Shown here: piece by piece, positions 55,391 through 64,000 of the stretch | How the letters are laid out: each line of letters opens with the position of its first letter | Numbering within the stretch: the first letter of the stretch is position 1 | Source of the DNA: Rubrobacter_D sp963840835 | GTDB lineage: Bacteria; Actinomycetota; Rubrobacteria; Rubrobacterales; Rubrobacteraceae | Reading direction: 5' to 3' | DNA length: 64,000 bases | Assembly: GCA_963840835.1 (NCBI GenBank) | Contig: CAWJAM010000009.1 | Span: forward strand, 62,001 to 126,000 | The notes under the pieces: generated by a model | Database searches by the model: none | What the model saw: only the letters and a program-made list of their open reading frames with translations | Told to the model about the DNA's origin: nothing | Position numbers and translations under genes: made by a program

Positions 55391-55517
55391 GACGGCCCAT
55401 GGAAGCGCATCGCTCCGAGCCGGACGGCCTCCTCGCACCCTCCAAAGTGGGTGTCTAGCTTGCCCGCGACTCTCCGCTGCCCCACCCAACGCAGGACTCC
55501 GCGCCCTGCAAGGTCGC

Positions 55518-55546
55518 TTGACACGGTCGACACTTGCTAATATGCT
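55518..55546 (+). promoter_or_regulatory. Sigma-70-type promoter before the UTRA GntR gene
   Basis: TTGACA (55518-55523), 17 bp, TATGCT (55541-55546). It places transcription start near 55553 and rules out ATG 55542 and 55548 as translation starts. TGCTAATATGCTAATGTC over the -10 is a possible operator. Confidence 0.6.
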
Positions 55547-55589
55547 AATGTCAAGACATTCGTACATTGCAAATGGGGCAAGAGAGCAA

Positions 55590-56345
55590 GTGGCGCAACA
55601 AGCATCCGGAGTATTGGCCGGGTTGAGGTTGGATCATTCGAGTCCGGTACCTCTCTACCATCAGGCGGCGCAGGCGCTCGAGCGGGCTATAGAAGAAGGA
55701 CGGTTGCCGCGAGGTAGCAAGTTGGAGGGTGAGCTGGACCTTGCGGAGCAGCTCGGGATCAGTCGGCCGACAATGCGGGCGGCCCTAAGACAGTTGGTAG
55801 AAAAGGGATTGCTCATCAGGAGGCGGGGGATCGGTACGATGGTCGCGACGAAACCCGTCAGGCGGGCGGTTGCGTTGACCAGCCTTTACGACGATCTCAA
55901 GGAGTCGGGCAGGGAACCGACTACCCGCGTCTTGAATTTCGAAGAGACCCTGTGCCCGCCGGAGATCGCCGAGCAACTGGGGGTCGGGCCGGCTGCACCG
56001 GTGTTGCGCTTCGACCGGCTGCGTGTCGCGGGTTCCGACCCGATATCGCTCATGCACAACTTCGTGCCTGGCGGCCTGTTGGAGATCGCGAGAGAAGACC
56101 TGGAGTTCACGGGTCTCTACGATCTGTTTCGCCGGAGCGGCATCACCCCGCACGTCGCCACCCAGCGGGTCGGGGCGCGCAAGGCCGGCGACGAGGAGGC
56201 CGAGTTGCTGGAGGTGGAGCCGGGCGACCCCGTGCTGACGATGACTCGAACGGCGTACGATACCAGCGGGCGTCCCATAGAGTACGGTTCGCACAGCTAC
56301 CCGGCCGAGTCGTACTGGCTAGAGATGATGCTTGTGGAGATGTAA
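55590..56345 (+). CDS. GntR-family regulator with UTRA domain (HutC type)
   Basis: The winged helix reads SSPVPLYHQAAQALERAIEE, GSKLEGELDLAEQLGISRPT, MRAALRQLVEKGLLIRRRGI and GTMVA. The UTRA ligand-binding part has AVALTSLYDDLKESGREPTT, GPAAPVLRFDRLRVAGSDPI, and VLTMTRTAYDTSGRPIEYGS HSYPAE split near the end. UTRA proteins bind sugars, sugar phosphates or related ligands. It begins the plus-strand iol operon and is the likely repressor. Start GTG 55590 fits the promoter at 55518-55546. Confidence 0.9.
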   Translation: MAQQASGVLAGLRLDHSSPVPLYHQAAQALERAIEEGRLPRGSKLEGELDLAEQLGISRPTMRAALRQLVEKGLLIRRRGIGTMVATKPVRRAVALTSLYDDLKESGREPTTRVLNFEETLCPPEIAEQLGVGPAAPVLRFDRLRVAGSDPISLMHNFVPGGLLEIAREDLEFTGLYDLFRRSGITPHVATQRVGARKAGDEEAELLEVEPGDPVLTMTRTAYDTSGRPIEYGSHSYPAESYWLEMMLVEM

Positions 56346-56398
56346 GGATGTAGGCCAGGGACCGCCCGGTGGATGCGGATAATCGGGGAAAGGGAAAC

Positions 56399-56503
56399 AT
56401 GAACAGAGACATCGGCGTGGCTGTATCCGCCTCGGCGTCCGCTTCGGCGTCTTCCGCGCAGGATACGGCCGGCGGGCGCGGTGCACGGTGGGTCCCAGCA
56501 TGA
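56399..56503 (+). CDS. Possible 34-aa leader peptide overlapping iolC
   Basis: ATG 56399 follows GGGGAAAGGG. The product is MNRDIGVAVSASASASASSA then QDTAGGRGARWVPA; its stop (56501-56503) overlaps the iolC ATG as ATGA. The Ala/Ser run comes from a short repeated DNA (tccgcctcggcg). It may only couple translation into iolC; chance coding is possible. Confidence 0.45.
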   Translation: MNRDIGVAVSASASASASSAQDTAGGRGARWVPA

Positions 56504-58425
56504 ACGATGAACGGACCCGCCCGCTGGACCTCGTGTGCATCGGGCGCACCTGCGTGGACCTCTACGCCGAGCAGGAAGGGGCGAAGCTGGAAGATGTCCA
56601 GTCCTTCCGCAAGTACGTCGGCGGCAGCGCTGCCAACATCGCCCTCAACACCGCCCGGTTGGGGGTGAAGACGGCCATGCTCACCCGCGTGGGCGAAGAG
56701 CAGATGGGCCGCTTCGTGCGCCGGACCATGGCTGAGACCGGCGTCGACGTAAGCCGGGTGACCTTCGACCCGGAGCGTCTGACGCCGTACGTATTGCTTG
56801 CCATCAGGGAGGTAGAAGACTTCCCCAGGATCTTCGCCTACGGCGACGCGGCAGACATGGCCCTCGACGAGGCCGACGTGGACCCGGAGTTCATCGCCTC
56901 CTCCAGGGCGCTGCTGGTGACGGGGACGCCCCTCTCGCGGCCGGGAAGCCGGGCCGCCACGCTCAAGGCGGTGCGGGCCGCCGGGGAGGCTGGGATCAGG
57001 GTCCTCTTCGACCTGGACTACCGGCCCGTGTTCTGGGGCGTGGTCTCCCACGAGCAGGGCGGCGAGATGTTCGTCGAGAGCGCGGAGGTCACGGAAGGCT
57101 ACCGGTCGGTCTTGCCGGACTGCAACCTCGTGGTCGGGACGGAAGAGGAGATCAGGATAGCCGGCGGTTCCACCAACACCCGCGAGGCACTCCTTGCCAT
57201 CCGCGAACTCTGTGGCGCGACGATCGTCCTCAAGGTCGGCGCGATGGGGGCCATCGTCTTCCCCGGGGACATCCCTGAAGACCTCGGAGAAGGTGTCACA
57301 GTGCCGGGCTTTCCCGTGGAGGTCTTCAACTCCGTGGGTGCGGGAGATGCCTTTTTGAGCGGCTTCCTCTCCGGCTGGTTGCGCGATGAGCCGCTGGAGG
57401 AGTGCCTGCGGCTAGGTAACGCCTGCGGCGCCATCGTGGTCTCGCGCCACGGCTGCTCTCCGGCCATGCCGACCCCGCAAGAGCTGGAGTACTTCCTGGA
57501 GATGCCCGAGAGGCCGCGCCGGCTGCGCGACGACGCGTGGCTGGAGCACCTGCACAGGACCACGACGCGCCGGGAGCCCTCTGAGCTGCGCGTGCTCGCC
57601 ATAGATCACCGTTGGCAGTTAGAGGATGTCGCAGACGAGCTCGGGGTGGACCGCGGGCGCCTGCGTGCGCTCAAGGTGCTGCTGGCGCGGGCATTCCTGG
57701 AGATCGCGGGCGGAGATCCCTCAGCCGGTGTCCTGATAGACGACGTTTACGGGGGCGAGGCGCTCGAGGAGCTCACCGGGAGCGGGGTCTGGGTCTCCCG
57801 CGCCGCAGAGGTCGCCGGGAGCCGTCCCGTGGAGTTCGTCGGGGGGCCGAATCCCTCAGCCACCATCAGGACCTGGCCCGAGGAGCACGTCGTCAAGTGC
57901 AACCTCTACATGCACCCGCAAGACGACGCCCAGACGAAGGAGCTTCAGGAGGGGAGGGTCCTACAGCTCTACGACGCCTGCATCAAGAGCGAGCGGCGTT
58001 TGTTGCTCGAAGTTCAGGCTCCCTCGGGCACGAGCTACGACGATAACAGCATCGTCGGGCTGCTCGAAAGGTTCTACGAGATCGGGGTGCGGCCCGACTG
58101 GTGGAAGGTGCCGCCGAACAAGGAGCCAGGGGTGTGGAGGAGGATCGGGGACGTGGTGCGCGAGCACGATCCCTACTGCGCCGGGATTCTGGTCCTCGGT
58201 CAGGCGCTCGAAGAAGGAGACCTCGCCGAGTACTTCGCCGCCGCTGCCTCAGAGCAGCGTTGCAACGGGTTCGCGATCGGGCGTTCCATCTACGGCAAGG
58301 CGGCGCGTCGGTGGCTGTCGGGAGAGATCGACGACGAAGAGCTCATGTCCTCGGTGGCCGAGAGGTACGAGCGCATGGTCGAGCTCTGGCAATTGAGGAA
58401 CGAGGGTTCGGAGGTTGTTCGGTGA
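56500..58425 (+). CDS. iolC: 5-dehydro-2-deoxygluconokinase fused to DUF2090 (aldolase-like) domain
   Basis: Residues 1 to about 330 are a PfkB sugar kinase: FRKYVGGSAANIALNTARLG, YRPVFWG, VLKVGAMGAIVFPGD and the catalytic FNSVGAGDAFLSGFLSGW. Residues from about 360 to the end are DUF2090 (LRVLAIDHRWQLEDVADELG, IRTWPEEHVVKCNLYMHPQD, RLLLEVQAPSGTSYDDNSIV, GFAIGRSIYGKAARRWLSGE), thought to act as the phospho-aldolase step. Together they would phosphorylate 5-dehydro-2-deoxygluconate and cleave the product. The start is ATG 56500 (GTG 56488 possible). The stop overlaps the iolE GTG. Confidence 0.93.
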   Translation: MNDERTRPLDLVCIGRTCVDLYAEQEGAKLEDVQSFRKYVGGSAANIALNTARLGVKTAMLTRVGEEQMGRFVRRTMAETGVDVSRVTFDPERLTPYVLLAIREVEDFPRIFAYGDAADMALDEADVDPEFIASSRALLVTGTPLSRPGSRAATLKAVRAAGEAGIRVLFDLDYRPVFWGVVSHEQGGEMFVESAEVTEGYRSVLPDCNLVVGTEEEIRIAGGSTNTREALLAIRELCGATIVLKVGAMGAIVFPGDIPEDLGEGVTVPGFPVEVFNSVGAGDAFLSGFLSGWLRDEPLEECLRLGNACGAIVVSRHGCSPAMPTPQELEYFLEMPERPRRLRDDAWLEHLHRTTTRREPSELRVLAIDHRWQLEDVADELGVDRGRLRALKVLLARAFLEIAGGDPSAGVLIDDVYGGEALEELTGSGVWVSRAAEVAGSRPVEFVGGPNPSATIRTWPEEHVVKCNLYMHPQDDAQTKELQEGRVLQLYDACIKSERRLLLEVQAPSGTSYDDNSIVGLLERFYEIGVRPDWWKVPPNKEPGVWRRIGDVVREHDPYCAGILVLGQALEEGDLAEYFAAAASEQRCNGFAIGRSIYGKAARRWLSGEIDDEELMSSVAERYERMVELWQLRNEGSEVVR

Positions 58426-59309
58426 ACGCGCGCGTCGCTGGCGCCCCGGTCTCCTGGGGGGTCATCGAGGTCCCGGACTGGGGCTTCCAGATGCCTGCCG
58501 ACCGGCTGCTACGCGAGGCGGCCTCGCTCGGCCTCGCGGCGGTGGAGGCGGGCCCCGAGGACCTGTTGCCGCGGGACCCCGCCGAGGTGTCCGAGATGCT
58601 AACCGGCTACGGCTTGAGCCTGGTGGGGGGGTTCGTGCCGGCCGTGCTGCACGAGCCGCAAGTGCGGGACAGTGAGCTCGCCTTCGTCGAAAGGCGCGCG
58701 AAGTTCCTCGCCGCCGCAGGGGCCGACGTGGTGGTCCTTGCGGCCTCCGCCGGATCGGCAGGCTACGAGGAAGTCTTCGACCCGGACGAGGGCGCGTGGA
58801 AGGCGCTGTTCGAGTCGCTTGAGGCGGTCGAGGAGATCTGCGCTCTCCACGGCGTCGCGGTCTCGCTGCACCACCATTACGGGACCGTGATCGAGCGCGA
58901 CGACCAGCTCCGGCGCTTCTTGGACGGGTCCGAGATGGGGCTATGCCTGGACACCGGCCACCTTGTGATCGGCGGCAGCGATCCCGTCGAGATAGCGAAA
59001 CTTGCGGGCAGCAGGATCAACCACGTCCACCTGAAGGACGTAGACCGGGAGGTGGCGGCGAGGCTAGCCAGCAGAGAACTCGACTTCAAGGAGGCCGCGC
59101 GGATGGGGGCGTTCAGGCCCTTGGGCGAGGGCGACGTCGACGTCGGGCTGCTGCTGGACGCGCTCGAAGGAGCGGGGTATTCGGGGTGGTATGTGCTGGA
59201 ACAGGACACGGTGGTGGAGTCAGAGCCACAGAAAGGAGAGGGGCCCATACTGAATGTGGGCAAGAGCCTGGCGTTTGTGGAGGAACGACTCAACGGAGGT
59301 GCGAATTGA
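58422..59309 (+). CDS. iolE: Myo-inosose-2 dehydratase-like sugar phosphate isomerase/epimerase-fold protein
   Basis: A TIM-barrel protein of 295 aa: APVSWGVIEVPDWGFQMPAD, LAAVEAGPEDLLPRDPAEVS, VAVSLHHHYGTVIERDDQL, GLCLDTGHLVIGGSDPVEIA, INHVHLKDVDREVAARLASR and DFKEAARMGAFRPLGEGDVD, all characteristic of IolE. It removes water from 2-keto-myo-inositol. Metal ligands His, Asp and Glu are present. The start is GTG 58422, coupled to iolC by GTGA. Next gene overlaps by one base. Confidence 0.92.
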   Translation: MNARVAGAPVSWGVIEVPDWGFQMPADRLLREAASLGLAAVEAGPEDLLPRDPAEVSEMLTGYGLSLVGGFVPAVLHEPQVRDSELAFVERRAKFLAAAGADVVVLAASAGSAGYEEVFDPDEGAWKALFESLEAVEEICALHGVAVSLHHHYGTVIERDDQLRRFLDGSEMGLCLDTGHLVIGGSDPVEIAKLAGSRINHVHLKDVDREVAARLASRELDFKEAARMGAFRPLGEGDVDVGLLLDALEGAGYSGWYVLEQDTVVESEPQKGEGPILNVGKSLAFVEERLNGGAN

Positions 59310-60301
59310 TGAACAGAACGAGCAGACGGCTGTCGGTGCTGGTCGTCGGGCTAGCCGTCGCGCTGCTAGCGGCGGTGGGCTGCGGCGGGCAGGACCAGGG
59401 GGGCGGTTCTGGGGCGGAGGGAAATGTGGCCCGCAAGGACATCAGGATCGCGGTGGTCACCCACGGACAGGCCTCCGACCCGTTCTGGTCGGTCGTCAAG
59501 AACGGCGTGGACCAGGCGGCGACTGACATGGGCGTCGAGGTCGACTACAGCGCCCCCGAGACCTTCGACATGGTCAAGATGAGCCAGCTCATCGACGCCG
59601 CCGTGGCCTCCGAACCCGACGGCCTCGCCGTCTCCGTCCCCGACGCCGACGCCCTGCAGGAGTCTATCCAGCAGGCCAACGAGGCCGGCATCCCGATGGT
59701 GACGCTGAACTCCGGCGTCGACGACTACGAAGAGCTCGGCGCTCTGACGCACGTGGGGCAGACCGAGTTCATAGCCGGCGAGGGTGCTGGTGAGCGGCTT
59801 GCCAACGAGGGTGTGGACAACGCGCTGTGCATCAACCAGGAGGTCGGCAACGTCGCGCTCGACGACCGTTGCGCCGGTTTCGAGGAAGGCCTCGGCGGTC
59901 AGGTCGAGGTCGTCGCGGTGAGCCTGACCAACCCGACCGAAGCGCAAGCCAAGATCGAGACGGTCGTCAGGCAGAACCCTGATATAAACGGCATGCTTGC
60001 GCTCGGCCCGACCGGGGCTGAGCCTGCTCTCAAGGCCCTCAGGGAAACGGGCAAGCTGCAGGACATCACGCTCGCAACCTTCGACCTGGCGCCCTCCGTC
60101 CTGCAGGCCATCGATCAAGGCGATATGGTCTTCGCCATCGATCAGCAGCAGTATCTCCAGGGGTACCTGCCGATCGTCTACCTGACCAACTACATCCAGT
60201 ACGGCGTGGTGCCCGCCCAGGAGGTGTTGACCGGACCTGCCTTCGTTACAGAGGATAACGCCGAGCAGGTCATCGACCTCAGCAAGAAGGGCATCCGCTA
60301 A
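59309..60301 (+). CDS. Sugar ABC transporter substrate-binding lipoprotein
   Basis: A lipobox (LLAAVGC) at residues ~18-24 anchors a Peripla_BP_4 protein: IAVVTHGQASDPFWSVVKNG, VDYSAPETFDMVKMSQLIDA, GLAVSVPDADALQESIQQAN, GIPMVTLNSGVDDYEELGAL, and FDLAPSVLQAIDQGDMVFAI DQQQYLQGYLP near the end. It resembles RbsB/IbpA-type binding proteins. In this operon it most likely delivers inositol to the permease downstream. The start ATG 59309 overlaps the iolE stop. Confidence 0.92.
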   Translation: MNRTSRRLSVLVVGLAVALLAAVGCGGQDQGGGSGAEGNVARKDIRIAVVTHGQASDPFWSVVKNGVDQAATDMGVEVDYSAPETFDMVKMSQLIDAAVASEPDGLAVSVPDADALQESIQQANEAGIPMVTLNSGVDDYEELGALTHVGQTEFIAGEGAGERLANEGVDNALCINQEVGNVALDDRCAGFEEGLGGQVEVVAVSLTNPTEAQAKIETVVRQNPDINGMLALGPTGAEPALKALRETGKLQDITLATFDLAPSVLQAIDQGDMVFAIDQQQYLQGYLPIVYLTNYIQYGVVPAQEVLTGPAFVTEDNAEQVIDLSKKGIR

Positions 60302-60358
60302 ACGGTTTCGCGAGGGGCGGCGCCACGGCGTCGCCCCGCCAGGAAAGGAGGATCTACA

Positions 60359-61381
60359 ATGGCGACCGCCGCCCGGTCCGCGGACGAGAGGGTCCGTCGG
60401 GTCGGTATCTTGAGAAAGCTACTCAACCGTCCTGAATTGGGTGCCGTAGCCGGGGCGATACTCGTGTTCGCGTTCTTCGCCATCGTGGCCGGGGATCGCG
60501 GGTTCCTCACGAGCATCGGAACCATCAGCTACCTGGAGGTCTCGGCGCAGCTCGGCATCGTGGTCATCCCGGTCGCGCTACTCATGATCGCCGGGGAGTT
60601 CGACCTCTCCGTGGGGTCCATGATCGGGGCCGCAGGTATGATCCTCGCCATCCCGACGGTCGAGTTCGGGTGGCCGCTGTGGGCGTCCCTAATCCTGGCC
60701 TTCGGGGTCGCGCTCCTCGTCGGGTTCCTGAACGGGTACATGGTGATCAAGACCGGGCTACCCTCTTTCATCGTGACGCTGGCGTCACTCTTCGCCCTGC
60801 GCGGGGCCACCATAGGGTTCACGCGCCTGATCACGGGCCGCACCCAGGTTTCGGGCCTCGAGGACGAAGGTTTTCTGGCGAGCCTCTTCGCGGGCGAGAT
60901 CGGCGGGGTGCCTGCCTCCATCTTCTGGTGGGTGGGCCTGGGCATCCTGGGAACCTACGTCTTGCTCCGTACCACGTTCGGGAACTGGATCTTCGGCACC
61001 GGCGGCGACCCCGTGGCGGCCCGCAACGTCGGGGTGCCGGTCAACCGCGTCAAGATACTGCTGTTCATGGCGACCGCCGTCGCCTCCACGCTGCTGGCCG
61101 TGATCCAGGTGCTCGACGCCGGGTCCGCCGACGTGCTGAGGGGGACGCTCTTCGAGTTCCAGGCCATCATCGCCACGGTTATCGGGGGCGTCCTTTTGAC
61201 CGGCGGCTACGGGTCGGTGATCGGGCCGATGTTCGGGGCGCTCATCTTCGGGATGGTCAGCCAGGGCATCTTCTTCACCGGGGTGAACACCGACTGGTTC
61301 CAGGTCTTCCTCGGGGCGATGCTCCTAATAGCAGTGATCGTAAACAACTTTATCCGCAACAGAGCAGCGAGTGCGAGATGA
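60359..61381 (+). CDS. Sugar ABC transporter permease (RbsC type)
   Basis: A BPD_transp_2 permease of 340 aa with about nine hydrophobic segments. Markers: IVVIPVALLMIAGEFDLSVG, SMIGAAGMILA, ALLVGFLNGYMVIKTGLPSF IVTLASL, GNWIFGTGGDPVAARNVGVP, and GTLFEFQAIIATVIGGVLLT GGYGSVIGP near the end. Start ATG 60359 follows AAAGGAGG. It overlaps the ATPase start by ATGA (61378-61381). Confidence 0.93.
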   Translation: MATAARSADERVRRVGILRKLLNRPELGAVAGAILVFAFFAIVAGDRGFLTSIGTISYLEVSAQLGIVVIPVALLMIAGEFDLSVGSMIGAAGMILAIPTVEFGWPLWASLILAFGVALLVGFLNGYMVIKTGLPSFIVTLASLFALRGATIGFTRLITGRTQVSGLEDEGFLASLFAGEIGGVPASIFWWVGLGILGTYVLLRTTFGNWIFGTGGDPVAARNVGVPVNRVKILLFMATAVASTLLAVIQVLDAGSADVLRGTLFEFQAIIATVIGGVLLTGGYGSVIGPMFGALIFGMVSQGIFFTGVNTDWFQVFLGAMLLIAVIVNNFIRNRAASAR

Positions 61382-62280
61382 CAGCGGCGGAGACGACCAC
61401 CCCTCTGGTGGAGGTCCAGGGTATCTCCAAGTATTTCGGGAGCGTGATCGCGCTCCAGGACATCTCCATGCACGTGGGCCCCGGCGAGGTCCTGTGCCTG
61501 CTGGGCGACAACGGCGCGGGGAAGTCCACCCTGATAAAGACGCTCTCCGGCGTGCACCAGCACGACGAAGGCAAGCTACTGATCGAAGGCGAGGAGGTGA
61601 AGCTCAACTCGCCGCGCGACGCCCTGAATCGCGGCATAGCTACCGTGTTCCAGGATCTGGCGATGATCCCGCTCATGGGGATCTCGCGCAACTTCTTCCT
61701 GGGCCGCGAGCCGACGAAGGGGGCGGGCCCCCTGAAGCGCTACGACGCGGCCCGCGCCGACCGGGTAACGCGCGAGCAACTGGGTGGGATGGGCATAGAC
61801 ATCCGCGACCCCTCGCAGCCGGTAGGGACGCTCTCGGGCGGCGAGCGGCAATCGGTCGCCATAGCACGGGCCGTGTACTTCGGTGCGAAGGTACTGATAC
61901 TCGACGAGCCGACGAGCGCCCTCGGGGTAAAGCAGGCGGCGGTCGTGCTGCGTTACATAGCCCAGACCCGCGACCAGGGCATAGGGGTGATCTTTATCAC
62001 CCACAACGTCCACCACGCCTATCCGGTCGCCGACCGATTCACCATCCTGAAGCGCGGCCAGAGCCTTGGCACGTTCGAGAAGTCTGAGGTTACCAGGGAA
62101 GACGTCGCCTCGATGATGGCCGGCGGCGAGGACATGGAGAACCTCTCCGTAGAGCTTGCCGAGTTCGAGCGGACTGACCGCGAGGAGGCCGGTTCGGGCG
62201 GTGACCACCTCGCTGATGCTTTCCATGAGGAGTCCGACGCGATGCACGATGAGGAGAACAGAGGGCGGGAGACGACCTGA
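61378..62280 (+). CDS. Sugar ABC transporter ATP-binding protein, single-domain type
   Basis: One ATPase domain only: VEVQGISKYFGSVIALQDIS, Walker A GDNGAGKSTLIKTLSG, Q-loop TVFQDLAMIPLM, signature LSGGERQSVAIARAVYFGAK, Walker B VLILDEPTSALG and switch FITHNVHHA. RbsA-type proteins usually have two ATPase halves (about 500 aa); here the product is 300 aa, like FrcA-type subunits. The C-terminal ~45 residues are acidic and of low complexity (ERTDREEAGSGGDHLADAFH). Likely the energiser of inositol import. Confidence 0.92.
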   Translation: MTAAETTTPLVEVQGISKYFGSVIALQDISMHVGPGEVLCLLGDNGAGKSTLIKTLSGVHQHDEGKLLIEGEEVKLNSPRDALNRGIATVFQDLAMIPLMGISRNFFLGREPTKGAGPLKRYDAARADRVTREQLGGMGIDIRDPSQPVGTLSGGERQSVAIARAVYFGAKVLILDEPTSALGVKQAAVVLRYIAQTRDQGIGVIFITHNVHHAYPVADRFTILKRGQSLGTFEKSEVTREDVASMMAGGEDMENLSVELAEFERTDREEAGSGGDHLADAFHEESDAMHDEENRGRETT

Positions 62281-62371
62281 TAGACAAGGGGTTGCGACGA
62301 CGGTGGGCAGCTTTCCCGCCGGCCGCCGTCGCGGCGGCTATGGTCGACACGACGAACCGGAGGTGAGGTAA

Positions 62372-64000
62372 TTGAGCACGGTACGACTAACGATGGCCCA
62401 GGCGCTGGTTCGGTTTCTCGCCAACCAGTACGTCGAGCGGGACGGGACGGAGCAACGCCTCTTCGCTGGGTGCTTCGGGATCTTCGGCCACGGCAACGTC
62501 GCGGGCGTCGGCCAGGCCCTCCAGCAGTACGCCGACGCCATGCCCTACTACCAGGCCCGCAACGAGCAGGCGATGGTTCACGCCGCCTCGGCCTACGCCC
62601 GCCAGAAGAACCGCCTCCAGACCCTCGCCTGCACCACCTCCATCGGACCGGGGGCGACCAACATGGTCACGGGCGCGGCCCTAGCCACGATAAACCGCCT
62701 ACCCGTGCTGCTCCTGCCTGGCGACGTTTTCGCCTCGCGCAGGCCCGACCCCGTCCTGCAGCAGCTCGAAGCGCCCCACGACGGAACCCTCTCGGTCAAC
62801 GACTGCTTCGGGCCAGTCTCGCGGTACTTCGACAGGGTCGTGCGGCCCGAGCAGCTGATACCGACCACCCTCGCCGCGATACGTGTGCTCACGAACCAGG
62901 CCGAGACGGGGGCTGTGACCCTGGCGCTTCCGCAGGACGTACAGACGGAAGCCTACGATTACCCTGGAGCGTTTTTCGAGAAGCGGGTGTGGCGCGTGGG
63001 CCGCCCGAGGCCTGAGACGGAGATGATAGAGCGCGCCGCCGCCCTCGTCCGGGGGGCCCGCCGACCGATAATCGTCAGTGGCGGGGGCACGATCTACTCG
63101 GAGGCCACAGAAGCCCTGGGGCGCCTCGCCGAACAGACCGGGATTCCGGTCGCCGAGACGCAGGCCGGCAAGGGCTGCATGCCCTACGACCATCCTCTCG
63201 CCCTCGGGGCCGTGGGCGCCACAGGGACCCTCGCCGCCAACCGCGCGGCCCGCGGGGCGGACCTCGTCATCGGGGTTGGCACGCGCTGGAGCGACTTCAC
63301 GACGGCCTCGAAGACCGCCTTCCAGAACCCCGACGTGCGCTTCGTCAACATAAACATCGCCGACTTCGACGCCCATAAGCACGCCGGGCTCGCCCTGGTT
63401 GGCGACGCCCGCGCCACCCTGGAGGCCCTCGGCGGGGCCCTGCCGGATTACGAGGTCGAGGGGAAATATAGGGAGCAGAGCGGGCGCGCGAACGGAGAGT
63501 GGGACAGGGAAGTCGAGCGGCTGTACGGCCTGGATCACGGTCCGCTCCCGGCCCAGAGCGAGGTCATCGGGGCGGTCAACTCGTTCTCCGATTCGGAGGA
63601 CGTGGTCGTATGCGCGGCAGGATCGATGCCTGGGGACCTGCACAAACTCTGGAGGACTCGCGACCCCAAAGGCTACCACGTCGAGTACGGCTACTCGACG
63701 ATGGGCTACGAGATCGCCGGGGGCCTGGGCGTCAAGATGGCCGATCCCTCCCGCGAGGTCTACGTGATGTGCGGCGACGGCTCGTACCTGATGATGAATT
63801 CCGAGATCGTCACCTCGGTACAGGAGGGCTACAAGCTCACCATCGTGCTGGTAGACAACTCCGGTTTCTCCTCCATCGGAGCCCTCTCGCGCTCGGTCGG
63901 CTCGGACGGCTTCGGCACCCACTACCGCTACCGCAAGAACGGTACGATCGGCCTCGACTCGGAGGAGGAGCCGGGGGAGACGTTGCCGGTCGACCTCGCG
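62372..64000 (+). CDS. iolD: 3D-(3,5/4)-trihydroxycyclohexane-1,2-dione acylhydrolase, 3'-truncated by window edge
   Basis: IolD is a thiamine-diphosphate enzyme that opens the diketone ring in inositol breakdown. Reading starts at TTG 62372, after GGAGGTGAGG; the in-frame ATG 62393 is an alternative. It stays open to base 64000 (543 codons). Markers: MAQALVRFLANQYVERDGTE, FGIFGHGNVAGVGQALQQYA, YYQARNEQAMVHAASAYARQ with the TPP-activating Glu, TSIGPGATNMVTGAALATIN, the central NAD/FAD-like domain, and the TPP motif MCGDGSYLMMNSEIVTSVQE then LTIVLVDNSGFSSIG. About 80-100 residues are missing at the end. Confidence 0.95.
   Translation, partial: MSTVRLTMAQALVRFLANQYVERDGTEQRLFAGCFGIFGHGNVAGVGQALQQYADAMPYYQARNEQAMVHAASAYARQKNRLQTLACTTSIGPGATNMVTGAALATINRLPVLLLPGDVFASRRPDPVLQQLEAPHDGTLSVNDCFGPVSRYFDRVVRPEQLIPTTLAAIRVLTNQAETGAVTLALPQDVQTEAYDYPGAFFEKRVWRVGRPRPETEMIERAAALVRGARRPIIVSGGGTIYSEATEALGRLAEQTGIPVAETQAGKGCMPYDHPLALGAVGATGTLAANRAARGADLVIGVGTRWSDFTTASKTAFQNPDVRFVNINIADFDAHKHAGLALVGDARATLEALGGALPDYEVEGKYREQSGRANGEWDREVERLYGLDHGPLPAQSEVIGAVNSFSDSEDVVVCAAGSMPGDLHKLWRTRDPKGYHVEYGYSTMGYEIAGGLGVKMADPSREVYVMCGDGSYLMMNSEIVTSVQEGYKLTIVLVDNSGFSSIGALSRSVGSDGFGTHYRYRKNGTIGLDSEEEPGETLPVDLA

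Overview
The window looks like a chromosomal piece of a high-GC actinobacterium, most likely Rubrobacter or a close relative. The inference rests on heavy AGG arginine use, secreted RCC1 and PD40 propellers, large STAND regulators and a conserved ruvCAB / DUF2905-queA-tgt-secDF / relA-hisS backbone. No 16S rRNA or tRNA was seen, so the placement is inferred.

Layout. 0-14 kb is accessory: the end of a secreted subtilisin, a broken STAND ATPase carrying a C-terminal SARP-type (wHTH+BTAD) domain, glutaminase, a truncated lactonase-like gene, GNAT-azlCD-RCC1, a COG5553-type cupin, a PD40 propeller and a methyltransferase. Three promoters here share one architecture: four 12-bp direct repeats ending 9 bp before a TANNNT -10 box. 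14-18 kb holds a lipoprotein and ruvC-ruvA-ruvB. 18-37.5 kb is a second accessory block that separates ruvB from DUF2905-queA. It contains a histidine kinase with a gutted response regulator, an IS remnant, padR, an App1 phosphatase, and a long minus-strand run of cupins, small proteins, propeller, exported protein, esterase and VOC-SnoaL fusion. It ends with a second broken STAND regulator, ilvD, an EamA exporter, a VOC protein, an M23 peptidase and a serine-hydrolase fragment. 37.6-44.5 kb is housekeeping (DUF2905, queA, tgt, secD, secF, phasin-like, ubiB). 44.6-48.1 kb is a foreign-looking araC-VOC-uvrA-like module between two ~71-bp direct repeats. 48.2-52.3 kb is relA, an MBL hydrolase and hisS.

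52.3-64 kb is an inositol catabolism locus: an IolM-like dehydrogenase and an FCD GntR on the minus strand; then, on the plus strand, a relic of an Idh-type oxidoreductase, a DapA-family enzyme, a UTRA GntR, a small leader ORF, iolC fused to DUF2090, iolE, a three-gene sugar ABC importer and iolD (cut by the window end). ATGA/GTGA overlaps couple most of the operon. Kinase/aldolase (IolC-DUF2090), dehydratase (IolE) and diketone hydrolase (IolD) form the classical route; IolM suggests a second way to use keto-inositol.

Two cautions. Many genes are broken by single-base shifts, mostly extra bases, and this includes hisS, which should be essential, so part of the decay may be sequencing error. 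Intergenic gaps carry several families of palindromes and a TGCTGAA-type repeat. The most interesting unexplained signal is the triplicated 12-bp-repeat promoter, which resembles SARP operators and lies near a SARP-type regulator.
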